The position numbers were made by a program, and so were the translations under genes. From positions 1 through 64,000 of the forward strand of contig JAWWNJ010000052.1 in NCBI GenBank assembly GCA_037176885.1: a DNA stretch of 64,000 bases, in the 5' to 3' direction. Positions 41,321-51,482 of this stretch are shown piece after piece; the first letter of the stretch is position 1, and each line of letters starts with the position of its first letter. The stretch comes from Favolaschia claudopus (Eukaryota > Basidiomycota > Agaricomycetes > Agaricales > Mycenaceae). The notes beneath the pieces are model-generated. The model was given only the letters and a program-made list of their open reading frames with translations. It was not told the origin of the DNA and did no database searches.

Positions 41321-42702
41321 ACAGTATACTCATTCCATGAACATAATATTACTTGATGAATATGGTCCCAAAACGTGAAGTAGCACGGAGTTATGTGTAT
41401 TTATGGGCTGGGCAGTCTTCCGATACTTCCCCAGGCTTGCGAAGCCTTCACAGTGGTGGTCGCTGCGTACCACAGCACCGACGCGCATACGTGTCATTCC
41501 CCATTGGGGCGTGGGGAAATGCACATGATGTTACAACTGTGACAAAACCGAGGTCCGGGTCGACCCCCGCCAACAATTTCAGACTAGTGTTCTTGTTGAA
41601 TGCGAATATAGAGTCCAGAAATCCGTTTACAGACAAGCGTAGCGCGTGGGGTTGTCCAAGAGAATGCCAGAGCGAATCCTTACAAGGTCTTGAAGCGGGT
41701 GTCCAGAGGAATAGCAAGAGCGAATCCTTACTAGTCTTGAGACGAAGAGCACAGCGGGTTAGGCTAATGCGAATGGTGCGCAGCTGAGGCAAGAATGTGG
41801 GTGGAAAAGGGCAAGCTGTATTTGGTAGATACCAGCTACTTATTACAGAGAGACGCCATAACAACTGTAAGTAAGGAATGGGTGGATTGGAAATTAGGTA
41901 GGTAAGGGATGTTGAAACGCAGACAACGAGCGATCGTAGAATAATAATGATGACATACTGAGATTACTTGATCCATGACAATGGCCGCGCAGCGGGCGCA
42001 TGAGGGGTGGATGGACGTGCATTCTGCGACGATATGCCCTATCCCTTGGCATCTGAGGCAACGTATCGGTTCAGCAATGAATTTGTGGCCAAAGACTTGG
42101 CTGCCCTCGACCCACCCCCCGTTTCGTATGAAGCGGTTGGCTGCAGCGGCGTTTGTGAAGTTGAAAACGGCGTGCGCCACACGTTGTCCGTCGTGTCGCC
42201 GCCACGGCTGTTTGATCCAGCGAGCGTTACCAAAAGAACCCGACTGGAGGCCGTTGTCGGCCTCAATGGCCTGGAGGGCCCCGCGTTCGGTAGGATTGAA
42301 CGAGACCGGTACGAACTGTACCACCACACTGAGGAAACGTTCTTTGTAAACGGACGTACCTCCCATCGCAGCCAAGAAATCCTCTATTTCTTTTTTAAGC
42401 CATGTCGCCGCAGCAGTCGTGTTCAAGTGGAGAATCCAGCCCCCGCTGCGGTTGCGAGTCGCGCCGATGAAGCGTGCGTCGTGCGGGGGTTCGCTGGCTC
42501 CGAGGGCAGGCATCATTGTCGTTGCGATTCTCGCCTTCTCCACCAGCTCCTTCTCCGTGAGTTCGGCCATCCATACTGCTGTGCCCGGGTTCCGTTCGAT
42601 GAGTATTTGACGAGTCTTTGCGGCGGCATTGACTATGGCGGCGGCGTGTTGTGGCGGTCGAGGTGTGGAAGCTGATCTGGCCTTGTCAGCCCGTCTGAGC
42701 AA

Positions 42703-43221
42703 ATGAGACAGAAATGATCGCCGTGACGTGTCTTGAGTCTACAGCCAAACACAGGCAATCGCCTCACAGAATCATGCCGTCACACTACAGAAATCGACGG
42801 AATTGAGCAAGAATTGAGTCGCGGCATGTTCCTCAGCTGATGCCCACTATATTGGGAAATTGTGCTCGACTTAAGTCGACTCAACGAGACTGAGGAGTTG
42901 ATCGAGGTCAAATCGGTTGACTTGACTTGACTCGACTCAAGTCGACTGCGACTCCTCGACTTCTCGACTTGGGGTCGGAGTCGCGGCAACATTAGCTCTG
43001 TTACTTAAAGGGGGAGCACGCTCCAACCAGTTGATGCCGGAGTATCATTGATTTAACGCAGCGCTCACGAGTAAACGCAAATCTACTTATCCCGATCCTG
43101 TATATTTGTATCATCGTAACAATACAACCCGTCCAGAGAAAGAAAAGAAAAAAAAGACACCACCCGCAGCATGGTTTTGCGGCCTATGCAGAACATGAAA
43201 GGCTTCGCGTCTTTGCGGCGC
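42703..43221. other. No gene seen; GACT-rich low-complexity tract
   Basis: 42860-42990 is built from CGACTCAAGTCGACT-like units in both orientations. Two GAGTCGCGGCA motifs lie at about 42816 and 42978. Confidence 0.45.
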
Positions 43222-43743
43222 TCACATGTGCGTCGGCCATGGGTTTTGGGACTCGGACAGGAGCCGTGTCGCCTGGTACTGGCCTACCATTCCCAGATGG
43301 TGCGTCATGGAAGTATCGGAGGTGTGCACATACGCGGGGTGGTTGTTGCCGATATGAGGAGTCGAAGGGCACTGATACTGCGCAGCGGGATGGTGCGTGG
43401 TGGAAGCATCGGAAGAGTATACATGTGCGAGGTGGCTGATGGAAGTATGGGCGGGGTGCAGGTGGCTGTTAGTATCGGAGGAGTTCCCATTCGCGAGGTG
43501 GGTGTTGTTAATACGAGCAGTTGTAGGGTCCGGGTGCCTGGTCAAAGTATCGGAGTGTTCATACACGAAGGGGCTGTTGTTGATATGTGCATGATAATTC
43601 CACCGAAAGTCATCACCGGGAACAGTGTAGGGGCCGCCTCGCGATCTGCTACGAGAAAGAAGAAATGAGAGGAAAGACGAGGGCAGCAAGGCACATAATG
43701 TACTGGTGACGAGGGATACCCAGCTGCAGTTGTGTGGCTTCAT
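43222..43743 (-). CDS. Possible small repeat protein with hydrophobic N-terminus
   Basis: ATG at 43743. Residues 8-30 (VSLVTSTLCALLPSSFLSFL) could be a signal or membrane segment. The rest is made of imperfect about 30-residue units rich in His, Thr, Ser and Asn: SDTNSHLHPAHTSISHLAHV, SDASTTHHPAAQ and SDTSMTHHLGMV. I recognise no family, and a tandem DNA repeat with a chance open frame is equally possible. Confidence 0.3.
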   Translation of the reverse strand: MKPHNCSWVSLVTSTLCALLPSSFLSFLLSRSRSRGGPYTVPGDDFRWNYHAHINNSPFVYEHSDTLTRHPDPTTARINNTHLANGNSSDTNSHLHPAHTSISHLAHVYSSDASTTHHPAAQYQCPSTPHIGNNHPAYVHTSDTSMTHHLGMVGQYQATRLLSESQNPWPTHM

Positions 43744-44897
43744 TGTGCTGGGATGTACCCTGCCAGTGTCCTCGTCGAACCGCTGTATCTTCCTTTCGCG
43801 GATGCTTCACCAACGGTGATTCTTTCGGGGCTGACGCCGCAGGCCAAGCACACTGACACGCGTCAACAAAGGTGAGCTGCAGACCCTTTCGACGACTCAC
43901 GTCACGCTGGCCATGTGCGCACCGCGTGCAGTTTGGCTTTACCTCGTCGCACTACTCGGTATTGACAAAAGTAACCGTTAATCCGACGATTGCTTCGCGA
44001 CCACGTGATATTTCTCCAAGACTTCGAGTTTGAAAAATACGTCGGGATATTCCTTAAACCTACACAAGTTGTTGTGGGCAACCTCTCTTCCTGAGGCTCT
44101 TCAGAGCCAGCGCAATTTTGGCAATAGCCTGAAATTCACCTGTGTCTTTCAACTTCTGCTCATTGTTCAACGGAAATCTTAGCAACTGCGGTTCCAGACC
44201 ACTTTCGGCTACCTCTAGCTTGCACATGTGATCTATTCCAATGTTTTTGCACACTTCCTTTGTCTAGTAAGGTGGTAAACAAGTCTACAATCCGGAAAAC
44301 TCTTCGGCCCCTTACTTGACCAAACATGGGGAATTACGGAAGCCATGGTGGCCTACTCTGGGATAAAAGTATATTGAATGTGTAGGTGATAGGGTTCAGC
44401 ACTGTCATGGATTAGAAATTAACCAAGACTGTAGCTAAATTCTTTGCTCTTAGCATCTTTGAACGGTCACGCAATGATTTGGGTCCGTGCAGGAGGGATG
44501 GTTGAAATAGAACCAGTCCAATGTTGACAAGAAATTGATGCAATCAGAGATTTGGGGCAGTGAGGGACTGAAATGAATCCCCAAGTATAACCTACCGTCC
44601 GAGGGCATGTTCTTGAACTTCAAGAAAATTGGAAATGCAGTCATTTATTGCAACAAACAGTGCAAAAGAGCCGCAAATTACAATCCGCCGAGAAATCAGT
44701 TGTGCTTGATGGATTGGTGCAGGCCTTTGTCGGGTGCCGTTTAAAACATGCAGGAGAACATTCTGATGCATTTAAACCTATTACATACTGCAATATTCGG
44801 ACCATACGAGTCGATTCACGGTTACTTTTGTCAATACCGAGTATGAGCGGTGGTGAGATCGCGGACCCCAATACAATTCAGTGAGTATTGGGCTAAC
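43744..44897. other. About 1.1 kb without a supported gene
   Basis: May include downstream intron or exon sequence of the Zn2Cys6 fragment, but no continuation of the finger could be recognised. Confidence 0.35.
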
Positions 44898-45014
44898 CTT
44901 GATTTTCTTTACGCGACAAGTGAGACAACCAGTCCTGCTGCGAGTGTATGTCGGACGTTTGGACTGGGAATTATCTGGAGACAAAGCTTGTTTCTTAGCT
45001 TTCCTACCGGGCAT
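44898..45014 (-). pseudogene. First exon of a Zn(II)2Cys6 transcription factor
   Basis: MPGRKAKKQAL, then TYTRSRTGCLTCRVKKIK, ending at a splice donor (GTTAGC) exactly where these fungal genes often have an intron before the third Cys. The half-finger C-x2-C-x2-KK.K is typical of Gal4-type DNA-binding domains. The expected second half (C..C......C) was not found in any frame within the next 600 bases, so this is likely a truncated copy. Confidence 0.6.
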
Positions 45015-45085
45015 CTGGACAGAGAATTTGAAGGAAGCAGGAAAGTCAGGGTAAAACATGGTTGGACTGGTGAGACTCGCATATA

Positions 45086-45108
45086 AGAAGGAAGGAAGGA
45101 AGGAAGGT
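45086..45108 (+). repeat. (GGAA)n microsatellite
   Basis: About five GGAA/AAGG units upstream of the Zn2Cys6 exon. Confidence 0.85.
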
Positions 45109-45401
45109 TGATGAATGCTACAGGAAGTAACAAGGAAGTAAGCCTCATGCTGGCCTCATGTAAGTATCTGCATGTCGTGTATGCCCCGGTCCCGGCCTAC
45201 AGAATGGGGAGCTTTCAAGTGTCTTTTTACTGGAGTTGTACACAGATTGAGTGTTAAGATTGTATGAGCAGAATAAGGGCTTTTCTCAAATCGGTCACAA
45301 TTCCCACACAGTATGTCCCTAATTCTTCATCTCCAAGGGGAAAATTCAGATTTTGGAAATGAGGGAGATGTCATCGGCTGAACCAGGCGTTGGGGCCCTT
45401 C

Positions 45402-46263
45402 AGGCCCCCGGTCACTACCATATAGGTCCGTAGCCCTCATAGAGTAAAACAACGTCCAATTTCAGAGGTCTATTTCGCGAACCAGCCACAGGAAGGAGGT
45501 TCTGGGTCGCTGAAGCGAAGCAGCTGCTCAAAACTAAGCGTTTCCCGCAATTTCCAGGAAAGAATCGCCTTTTTTGCAAGGGGGAACCGATCCGCGAAAT
45601 CTACACTAAGGGTCGAAGTTTTTTTCTCAGCGAAATGGCGGACCCCCCACCCTTCTCAATTACGGAATTCCTTTTTTGGTCAGCCATCAAACGGCTTTGC
45701 AGCCCTTGATTCAACGAATTTTGGCTTGGAAACCTTGCATGTATAACCCTACAGTACTCTGATGCACTTATCTGAGGTTCTACACCATGCTCGAGGTAAA
45801 GGAAAGGAAATCTTGCTTGCCCATCATTGATCACGCGGATGTTTACTGTATTTGGAAGTCCTTACCTCCTGCCGCTATTGAGCGACCTTTTAGCGGGAAT
45901 GTGGTCAGATTGACTATTAAATCACTGTGAGTGAGATTCAAGAGCTTCTGGAGTCTCCTTCACGTCAAACACTGCTGCTGGTCAAGGCATTGCTATATTG
46001 GGATTGCTCGATGCGCAATCAAATTTCCCGATAAAGGAATAATGTACCCCCCCTCTAACTCAAGAACCACTGTGAGCCTCAATGTCAATGAAGTGGAATC
46101 TTACTCAGATTTTGTTCTAGTTTCATATTTTGAGGTTTATTAACTATCTGAAATTCCAAAGCCCCTTGCTTTTTTGACGTCCCCAGAGCGCCATCAATGT
46201 CAAAAAATAGAGTAAATCAGCCAAAGTCGCCCGACGGACAAATTTGGTAGTGACCGGGGGCCT
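45402..46263. mobile_element. MITE family B, copy 2 (8-bp TSD)
   Basis: 862 bp with the same ends as copy 1 (AGGCCCCCGGTCACTACC and its complement). Exact TSD GGCCCTTC at 45394-45401 and 46264-46271. Only the ends and a short motif (GAGGTCTATTTCGCGAACC) are shared with copy 1; the interior is longer and has no coding signal. Confidence 0.85.
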
Positions 46264-46271
46264 GGCCCTTC

Positions 46272-47892
46272 CCGACAGCTGTCCTGGGAAGGCGGTGATT
46301 GGGGGAACAGTCGAAATGATGTGGTGTTTATAATTGGGTATCTCAGCGTATCTCCGAGCCATCGATGTGAAGGAGTTGAGGCGAGAGGAGAGAGAGGAAG
46401 TGACGGCAAAAAAATAATGTGATACTCGTGGTGCGAATAAGTCATGGTCTTAGCGCGATCTTGGCCGGGAGAGTAGAATTTGAAGTGCTAGGTCCTCTGG
46501 GACTTGACCAATAACCCGATTCCGGCCATCAATCTCATCACAATATCTTGATGTACTGCCATATTTCGCTGAATAGTTGAAACACTATAGATCCTAGATT
46601 TCCAACGCAGCAAGATAATTTTTCAGGCCAAATCCAAAGGCACAGGCACATAGGCCGGATAGAACTGACTGTGTACCCAACTTGAATCATGTGAAAAGAT
46701 GGAGCCGTTCGCGAGATATCGCGCTGCCAAGTTGGCCAAAAATGCCAAAAATGGGAAAAACGGTGAAAATCAGGCAACTTGAAGGCGCCATATCTCGCGA
46801 ACGGCTGCAATTTTTTACACCAGTCAAGTTGTGAACCCTGTCCATTCACCAGCCCCTATAACATGACACATGCAGATAGTCCCAGAAAAAGTTTCCTGCC
46901 GAGTTGAAAATTTAGGGTTGCAATGTGTTGCCTTTTATGGCACTTAATCAATTCTTTTCGATGAAATTGTTGGCCGGAAACAGACCATTGGACTACATTG
47001 CATGCGGCATGTTGAATCGGCCCAGGATCCACTCACACGGGCAGGATCGAGCTGAATACCCGGGGCTCGCGACGTAATCGCACCACGAGTATTGGCTTGT
47101 CTTGATCTCGATCATCATTTCTTTCGCAAAATTTGTCCGGTCTGCTCCTCGAGTGGATCATGCATAGTTGCTTTATTCTTCTTTATTATCCTTGCCCGAA
47201 CCAACGAGGTATATACTTTTAAGTCGCAAATTTATTTTTCTTGTTATCCACCCGATAGCAGCCCGAAAGTGCCCGATCATGACAACTATCGAGGTTTTAT
47301 GGTGCGACCGGGCCACTATCGGGCACGGTGGGGTATATGGTGATTGTAGCTGTTGGAGGTGGACATGATAGGCAGTGAGATGCGAAAGCGGTCTAAATGG
47401 GAAGCGGCGATACGGGTGTTCTGTGGTGAGGGGTATGCTGGGGTTTCGGATACGTCAACAGCCCGGTAAATTGAAGTAAGTACCACTCCCCCACGCGCGC
47501 ATTGAGATAAAGCACCACCCAGTTCAATATATGGAGTCGGCTCCACCGCCAAGCAGGGCCAAACAAATGACACTCGTCTTACGATCGTCATGCCCCACTC
47601 ACCTCTTCCACTACCATGCCTCCACGACGTCCTCTCGTGCGCCGCTCGAGCTCAAACATCACCCATGTATTGGGCTCTGAGTCTGAATACCAGGCCTTTA
47701 CTTGAAAGAAATCATCTTCCATCGCATCCCCTAAAAGCCCTCGCGTCCGCCGACCTCTTACTTCACTCCTTGCACCGCCGTCTCAGGCCAGAGGCTTTGT
47801 CAGAGGAATTTGGGAGGACAAAGAAAAGACTTTTCAGGGTGCTGGGGTGTTGAGTTCTTCGGGTGCGTCTGGAACGGCTTCTCTTCTCATTT
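46272..47892. other. 1.6 kb without a supported gene; one inverted repeat
   Basis: GCCGTTCGCGAGATATCGCG at 46703 is mirrored near 46788-46807, with looser pairing (CAACTTGA) outside. The rest has no convincing frame. Confidence 0.45.
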
Positions 47893-48035
47893 CCAAGATA
47901 GGCCGCGTCCATGCGCATCTAGCTGTGGCCGTGACGAGTCACAAAGTCACAATTTACACCATCTCCCTTATATCTCAACAACGAAGACGAAATTAAAAAA
48001 TCTGTTCCGTAAATCGATAGCGAAGTCCTTCAGCT
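47893..48035 (+). repeat. Left half of MITE family D
   Basis: AAGATAGGCCGCGTCCATG, CTAGCTGTGGCCGTGAC, CACCATCTCCCTTATATCTC and AAATCTGTTCCGTAAATCG match 20471-20600. The right terminus is missing. Confidence 0.7.
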
Positions 48036-48313
48036 AGGCTGTCCCAAAATTACAGGGAATTCTGCCGATATTCGAGAGACTAGATAGATTTTTCGTGGAA
48101 AATTTGGATAACATCTCAGTTCAACGCCCGACTTTCGGGGGGATTTTGGTCAGAAAAGTATCCAAAGTTGCGAGTGAAGTATCTACAGTACAGATGTGAA
48201 TAATATAGGTATAGAAAACAAAGTTGAGGCAGAGCAGAATGCTGTCGGTGGTAGACACGATCAGCTGATCTGATTTTGATCCTGACCACTTCGTCGCGTC
48301 TCAAAGGGAGCTC

Positions 48314-48830
48314 ATGCCGCCCTCAAAACGCAAAGCGCAGCGCGCAGGACTAAAACAAGGACGTTATGGGCACTCTAAGCTATCCAAAGCTAGCAAGGAA
48401 AACGTAAGAAACGAGGAATTGGACGTGCAGCGAAGACCAATCGTACCTTGCAGTTCACCGTCTACATGGCCAATGCAGCAGTGGAAGAATCCGACTCGGA
48501 GGATTCTGAGGACCCCGGCACTAGCTTCTCTTCTATGGCACCCTTTCCGAGCCGACAGAACCGAGCCACGGACCCGAAGAAAGAAGACCAGCCTCACCGG
48601 TCCCTCCATTACGTCCTGCGTCCCCGTTTCCCGACAACGACATCGTTCTCCCTGATCTAGAGCCCGTATCCGACGACGAAGATGAAGAGGAGGAAGAGAA
48701 TCTTGCGGACGACGAAGAGGACGAACGCGTCTTGGAGACGAGGACTTTGTCGGCCGGGGGATCGTCGGCGAGGTCGTTCTCGCGGACTTGGTAGGTGACG
48801 ATAGAGGGAAGAGGGTGGTCGGGGAACCAA
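48314..48830 (+). pseudogene. N-terminal part of a repeat-family nuclear protein
   Basis: Exon 1 (48314-48403) MPPSKRKAQRAGLKQGRYGH is basic. A 50-nt intron (48404-48453) follows, then FTVYMANAAVEESDSEDSED. After a frame change near 48590 the sense continues RPASPVPPLRPASPFPDND and SDDEDEEEEENLADDEEDE. Basic start, acidic Ser/Asp and Glu-rich linkers are common at the front of mushroom transposon proteins. I cannot name the family. It overlaps a minus-strand open frame, and only one of the two can be coding in 48533-48755. Confidence 0.4.
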
Positions 48831-49120
48831 TGGGCTTGCCCACCTTCGGCATCGAAGTAGGCCCACTTCTCGCCGGAGGGACAATTGGCGTTGAGAAGGG
48901 TAGCAAAGGCATGGTATCCCCACGGCATGTTCTTGAGAACCGCCATGGGAGTGGAGGGTTTGTTGAATAGGTAATTGAAGAAGATGTAGATGCGAACTAG
49001 GTCCGCAGGAATGACGAGGGAAGTGTCATGGTCGGGATCGTAGAGGGTGAAGGTGTTAACGGGTCTTTCCCCACCGATGTCGTTCCCGACTCCAAATTTG
49101 CGGAGTTCAACAAAACCCAT
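48533..49120 (-). CDS. Hypothetical protein fragment
   Basis: The first about 125 residues look like a folded protein: VNTFTLYDPDHDTSLVIPAD, LVRIYIFFNYLFNKPSTPMA, VLKNMPWGYHAFATLLNANC and GEKWAYFDAEGGQAHWFPDH. The Ser-rich tail is probably the shadow of the acidic plus-strand gene. The apparent ATG sits on the edge of the MITE at 49121, so the true 5' end was probably cut by that insertion. No family recognised. Confidence 0.45.
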   Translation of the reverse strand: MGFVELRKFGVGNDIGGERPVNTFTLYDPDHDTSLVIPADLVRIYIFFNYLFNKPSTPMAVLKNMPWGYHAFATLLNANCPSGEKWAYFDAEGGQAHWFPDHPLPSIVTYQVRENDLADDPPADKVLVSKTRSSSSSSARFSSSSSSSSSDTGSRSGRTMSLSGNGDAGRNGGTGEAGLLSSGPWLGSVGSERVP

Positions 49121-49313
49121 TAGGGGCGCTCAATTCTTAGCTCGTCAGCTCGTCTCGTCCGTAAAATGTCGATTTTTTGATGAGGGGATCCAAATTTGAT
49201 GGGAAGTGGAGAGAAATGCGGAGTGGGATCAGCAGCTCATCAGCTCATCATCCAATTAAATAATTTCTGGGACGAGACGAGCCGACGAGCTAAGAATTGA
49301 GCACCCCTAGTGG
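49118..49313. mobile_element. MITE with about 45-bp inverted ends
   Basis: Ends CCATTAGGGGCGCTCAATTC and, reversed, CCACTAGGGGTGCTCAATTC. The inverted match continues through TTAGCTCGTCAGCTCGTC. TSD not found. Confidence 0.75.
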
Positions 49314-50340
49314 CTCGCGACAGCCGGCAAACACTTGCCGAGGGTCATCAGACGAAACGGCGGGTAGGCGAGAACCGCGTGAAGGCTTGGGATTTTCTTT
49401 CTTGGCTGCGATATGGGTTTCACAGGTGCTGGTATGCAAATGGGTCGTATCATTCAAATCTCATGGCTTACTGAGATTTTCCGCTCGCACTTGGGCGTCG
49501 GGTGAAAATTCCGTTTCAGTTCTGCCGAAATACGGCAATTGCCGTTCTCCCAGGCAGAACGGCAGAACTCAGCCAAAACAGTTCTGCCACGTTCACCATG
49601 TCGAACACGAACAGAGTTCGGCACTGTTCGGCACTGTTCGGCACAAGGGGTGAGGGAAAACCTAAGCGATGACACCGACTACCCCTCGGAAACCAGACCC
49701 ACCACCACCCGTGAGAAGCTGCCTCATATTGGCAGCTGTCATCCTGATCCGGCAACCGCCCTCTCGACAATTTTACGTCCACTTAGTGCAAATCTTCTCG
49801 GTTACAGTGTATTATCTGCATAGTTGGCCAAAAACCACCCAGACTTACTAGAAATCAATTTATCCGCATGCTGTCTATTGATGTCGTGCTCTACTATCGT
49901 ACGGAGCCCGTACACCCACAGTTTGCAATCACTTTGCACTGGTTTCGAGGGGGAAAGCGTGTGCAGGCCCGAACAATGTCTAAAACGACCACAGACACAT
50001 GAGCTGAGGTCCAGACTGAATGAAGGCCAGATATGAGGTGGAATTCAAGGTTCATTGGGGAAAAGTCCAGCTTAGGACCCCGGACTACCGATTTTACGTA
50101 ACGGAGGTCGGGATTCCATGGACCGTGACCCCTTGGACTACAGAGAGCAAATATGACGGAGTCAATGAAGATGCTTGAAGCAGTGTGATGCGCCAAGCAG
50201 AGCTTGGTTTTACGTTAGATACATATGGAATGGACCTGAGAAAATTTGTATTCGAGGATTAATATTAATGATAGGATTGTTCAGTATTTAATTATGGTCT
50301 CATGAAAACGGAATTCTCTACGCAGGTCTACTGATGGCGG
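49314..50340. other. 1 kb without a supported gene
   Basis: Contains GTTCTGCCG/CGGCAGAAC inverted motifs (49510-49590) and a triple TTCGGCACTG repeat (49617-49645). Confidence 0.4.
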
Positions 50341-50484
50341 TGGAATTTACCGCTATCCATTTACCGTCGGAGTTTCAAATGCGGGCCGGTTGCCGCACAC
50401 AGCCTCAGGCTCTCTTCCGCTCTCCTTCGCACACAGTCGCACACCCACGCAGAACGACAGACGCCGTCTCGCCATCGCCTTCTC

Positions 50485-51482
50485 ATGATGGACGATACCG
50501 AAATAGACGACGACGACATCTACTGGGCTCAAACCAACGACTACACGCAGGAAGAAATCACAGCGGCAGAAACTCTGGGCAGCTTGAATGAGCCGGAAAC
50601 CAGGTGCGTCAAAATTGTTACTTGCATTCGGATTACTGTACTGAACTCCTTTCAGGTATTGCTTCGAATTCAATCAGCACGCTCAATCTCGCAAGGTTGG
50701 AAGGCCCAAAGGCTCAACGAGCAAGAAACAACGCCTCAGCAACGACTCAGAAGATGCACCCGCTCCCAAAAAACTAGGCCGTCCTCCCGGCACCGGACAT
50801 GTTCAGCGCGCTCGGGCAGCAGGTACAGCACCACCTGAGCCAGCCAAGCGTCCTGTTGGACGACCGCGCACCCGTGCTTTGACCCCACCACCAACAACAA
50901 TTAACTTGGGGCGCGTTGTACGTCTACATTTATTCTTATAATAAGCCCATTCTTATTTTAAACTCAGCATGTTCCCGGCATACCTCCTCCTCTGCGTAAC
51001 CGGGAGCCTATAAATGAAGCAAACACTCTGCGCATGAGTGGCGGCCGCTTGGGTGGTGGAAATATGGACACCCCTCCCTGTACGACCAATTTTGTTACGA
51101 ATACGAGTACCGCCTCTGTACCCGTGCACTCCGTTTCGGGAGATGAATCAAATATTCATTTTGTCGACGACGACACAGAAAACGATGACTACACGGGACT
51201 CCTCAACGATGGTATCGGGGAAGATCGTACGGGTGAAGAAAGTGGTGAGGAGGAGGATGAGCAGGTCCAGCGGCAGCCGGTAGTGAGAACTCAGGCAGTT
51301 CTGAGGATACACCGGCATCTTCGCCACAAAAAAAGCGGACGGGCGACCCTGCTTATGTGTTGCCGACATGGCTCATGGATCAGTTTGAAGCCCATGTCGC
51401 TGCATCGTCGCCTCGGATTAACAACCTCCCCTTACTATATCGAGAAGCCAAAACATTTTGGTTTCCAACGCAGGACCCTTTC
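50485..51482 (+). pseudogene. AT-hook transposon protein, N-terminal part
   Basis: Exon 1 (50485-50602) starts MMDDTEIDDDDIYWAQTNDY. After an intron (acceptor at 50656) exon 2 reads RYCFEFNQHAQSRKVGRPKG, then LGRPPGTGH and KRPVGRPRTR: three AT-hook cores (GRP), a minor-groove DNA-binding feature. A further intron (about 50919-50969) leads to HVPGIPPPLRNREP and an acidic DDTENDDYTG region. After a frame change it reads LPTWLMDQFEAHV and LLYREAKTFWFPTQDPFFAL. This order (AT-hooks, acidic linker, 'P.W......F', 'FWFP......F') matches a mushroom transposon protein that normally continues into Cys-rich and catalytic parts. Here it is cut at 51482 by a Gypsy gag fragment. Confidence 0.65.

Larger units (their letters stand above)
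40263..41980 (-). repeat. Solo LTR (about 990 bp without nested elements)
   Basis: On the minus strand it starts TGTCATGGATCAAG and ends GTATTCTATAACA. Exact TSD ATGGC at 40258-40262 and 41981-41985. Removal restores the LINE ORF1 frame (TGC GCG GCC ATG CAC). No second LTR copy is seen inside. Two MITEs are nested in it, so both are younger. Confidence 0.75.
39543..42702 (-). pseudogene. LINE ORF1 (gag-like, zinc knuckles), split by a solo LTR
   Basis: The N-terminal part at 42702-41986 has ILIERNPGTAVWMAELTEKE, LVEKARIATTMMPALG, WILHLNTTAAATWLKKEIED, VVVQFVPVSFNPT and AEPIRCLRCQGIGHIVAEC, then SCARCAA. After removing 40263-41985 the frame continues MHPTDKCTASDDERACINCK, GHGAADRLCPVF and PEAKYPYFLDPDDPTTWVTHD, then a Thr/Asp-rich tail to the stop at about 39543. 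The CCHC-type knuckles and RNA-recognition-like central region are typical of ORF1 of fungal LINEs of this type, which binds the LINE RNA. Only about 20 residues of the matching ORF2 follow. Confidence 0.8.

Noticed and set aside
41353..41787. 144-residue open frame
   Set aside because: Lies within the solo LTR on the opposite strand; repeated SESLQGLE/SESLLVLR look like DNA repeats, not a protein.
40263..41980. Full-length LTR retrotransposon
   Set aside because: The TG..CA ends and TSD are clear, but the two ends are not copies of each other and no internal coding region exists; a solo LTR fits better.
42860..42990. CRISPR-like array of GACTC units
   Set aside because: Units are irregular, overlapping and without spacers; low-complexity sequence in a eukaryote.
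44450..44897. Second exon completing the Zn2Cys6 finger
   Set aside because: The one Cys-rich frame (ECSPACFKRHPTKAC) has wrong spacing for the C-x2-C-x6-C half and no clean acceptor.
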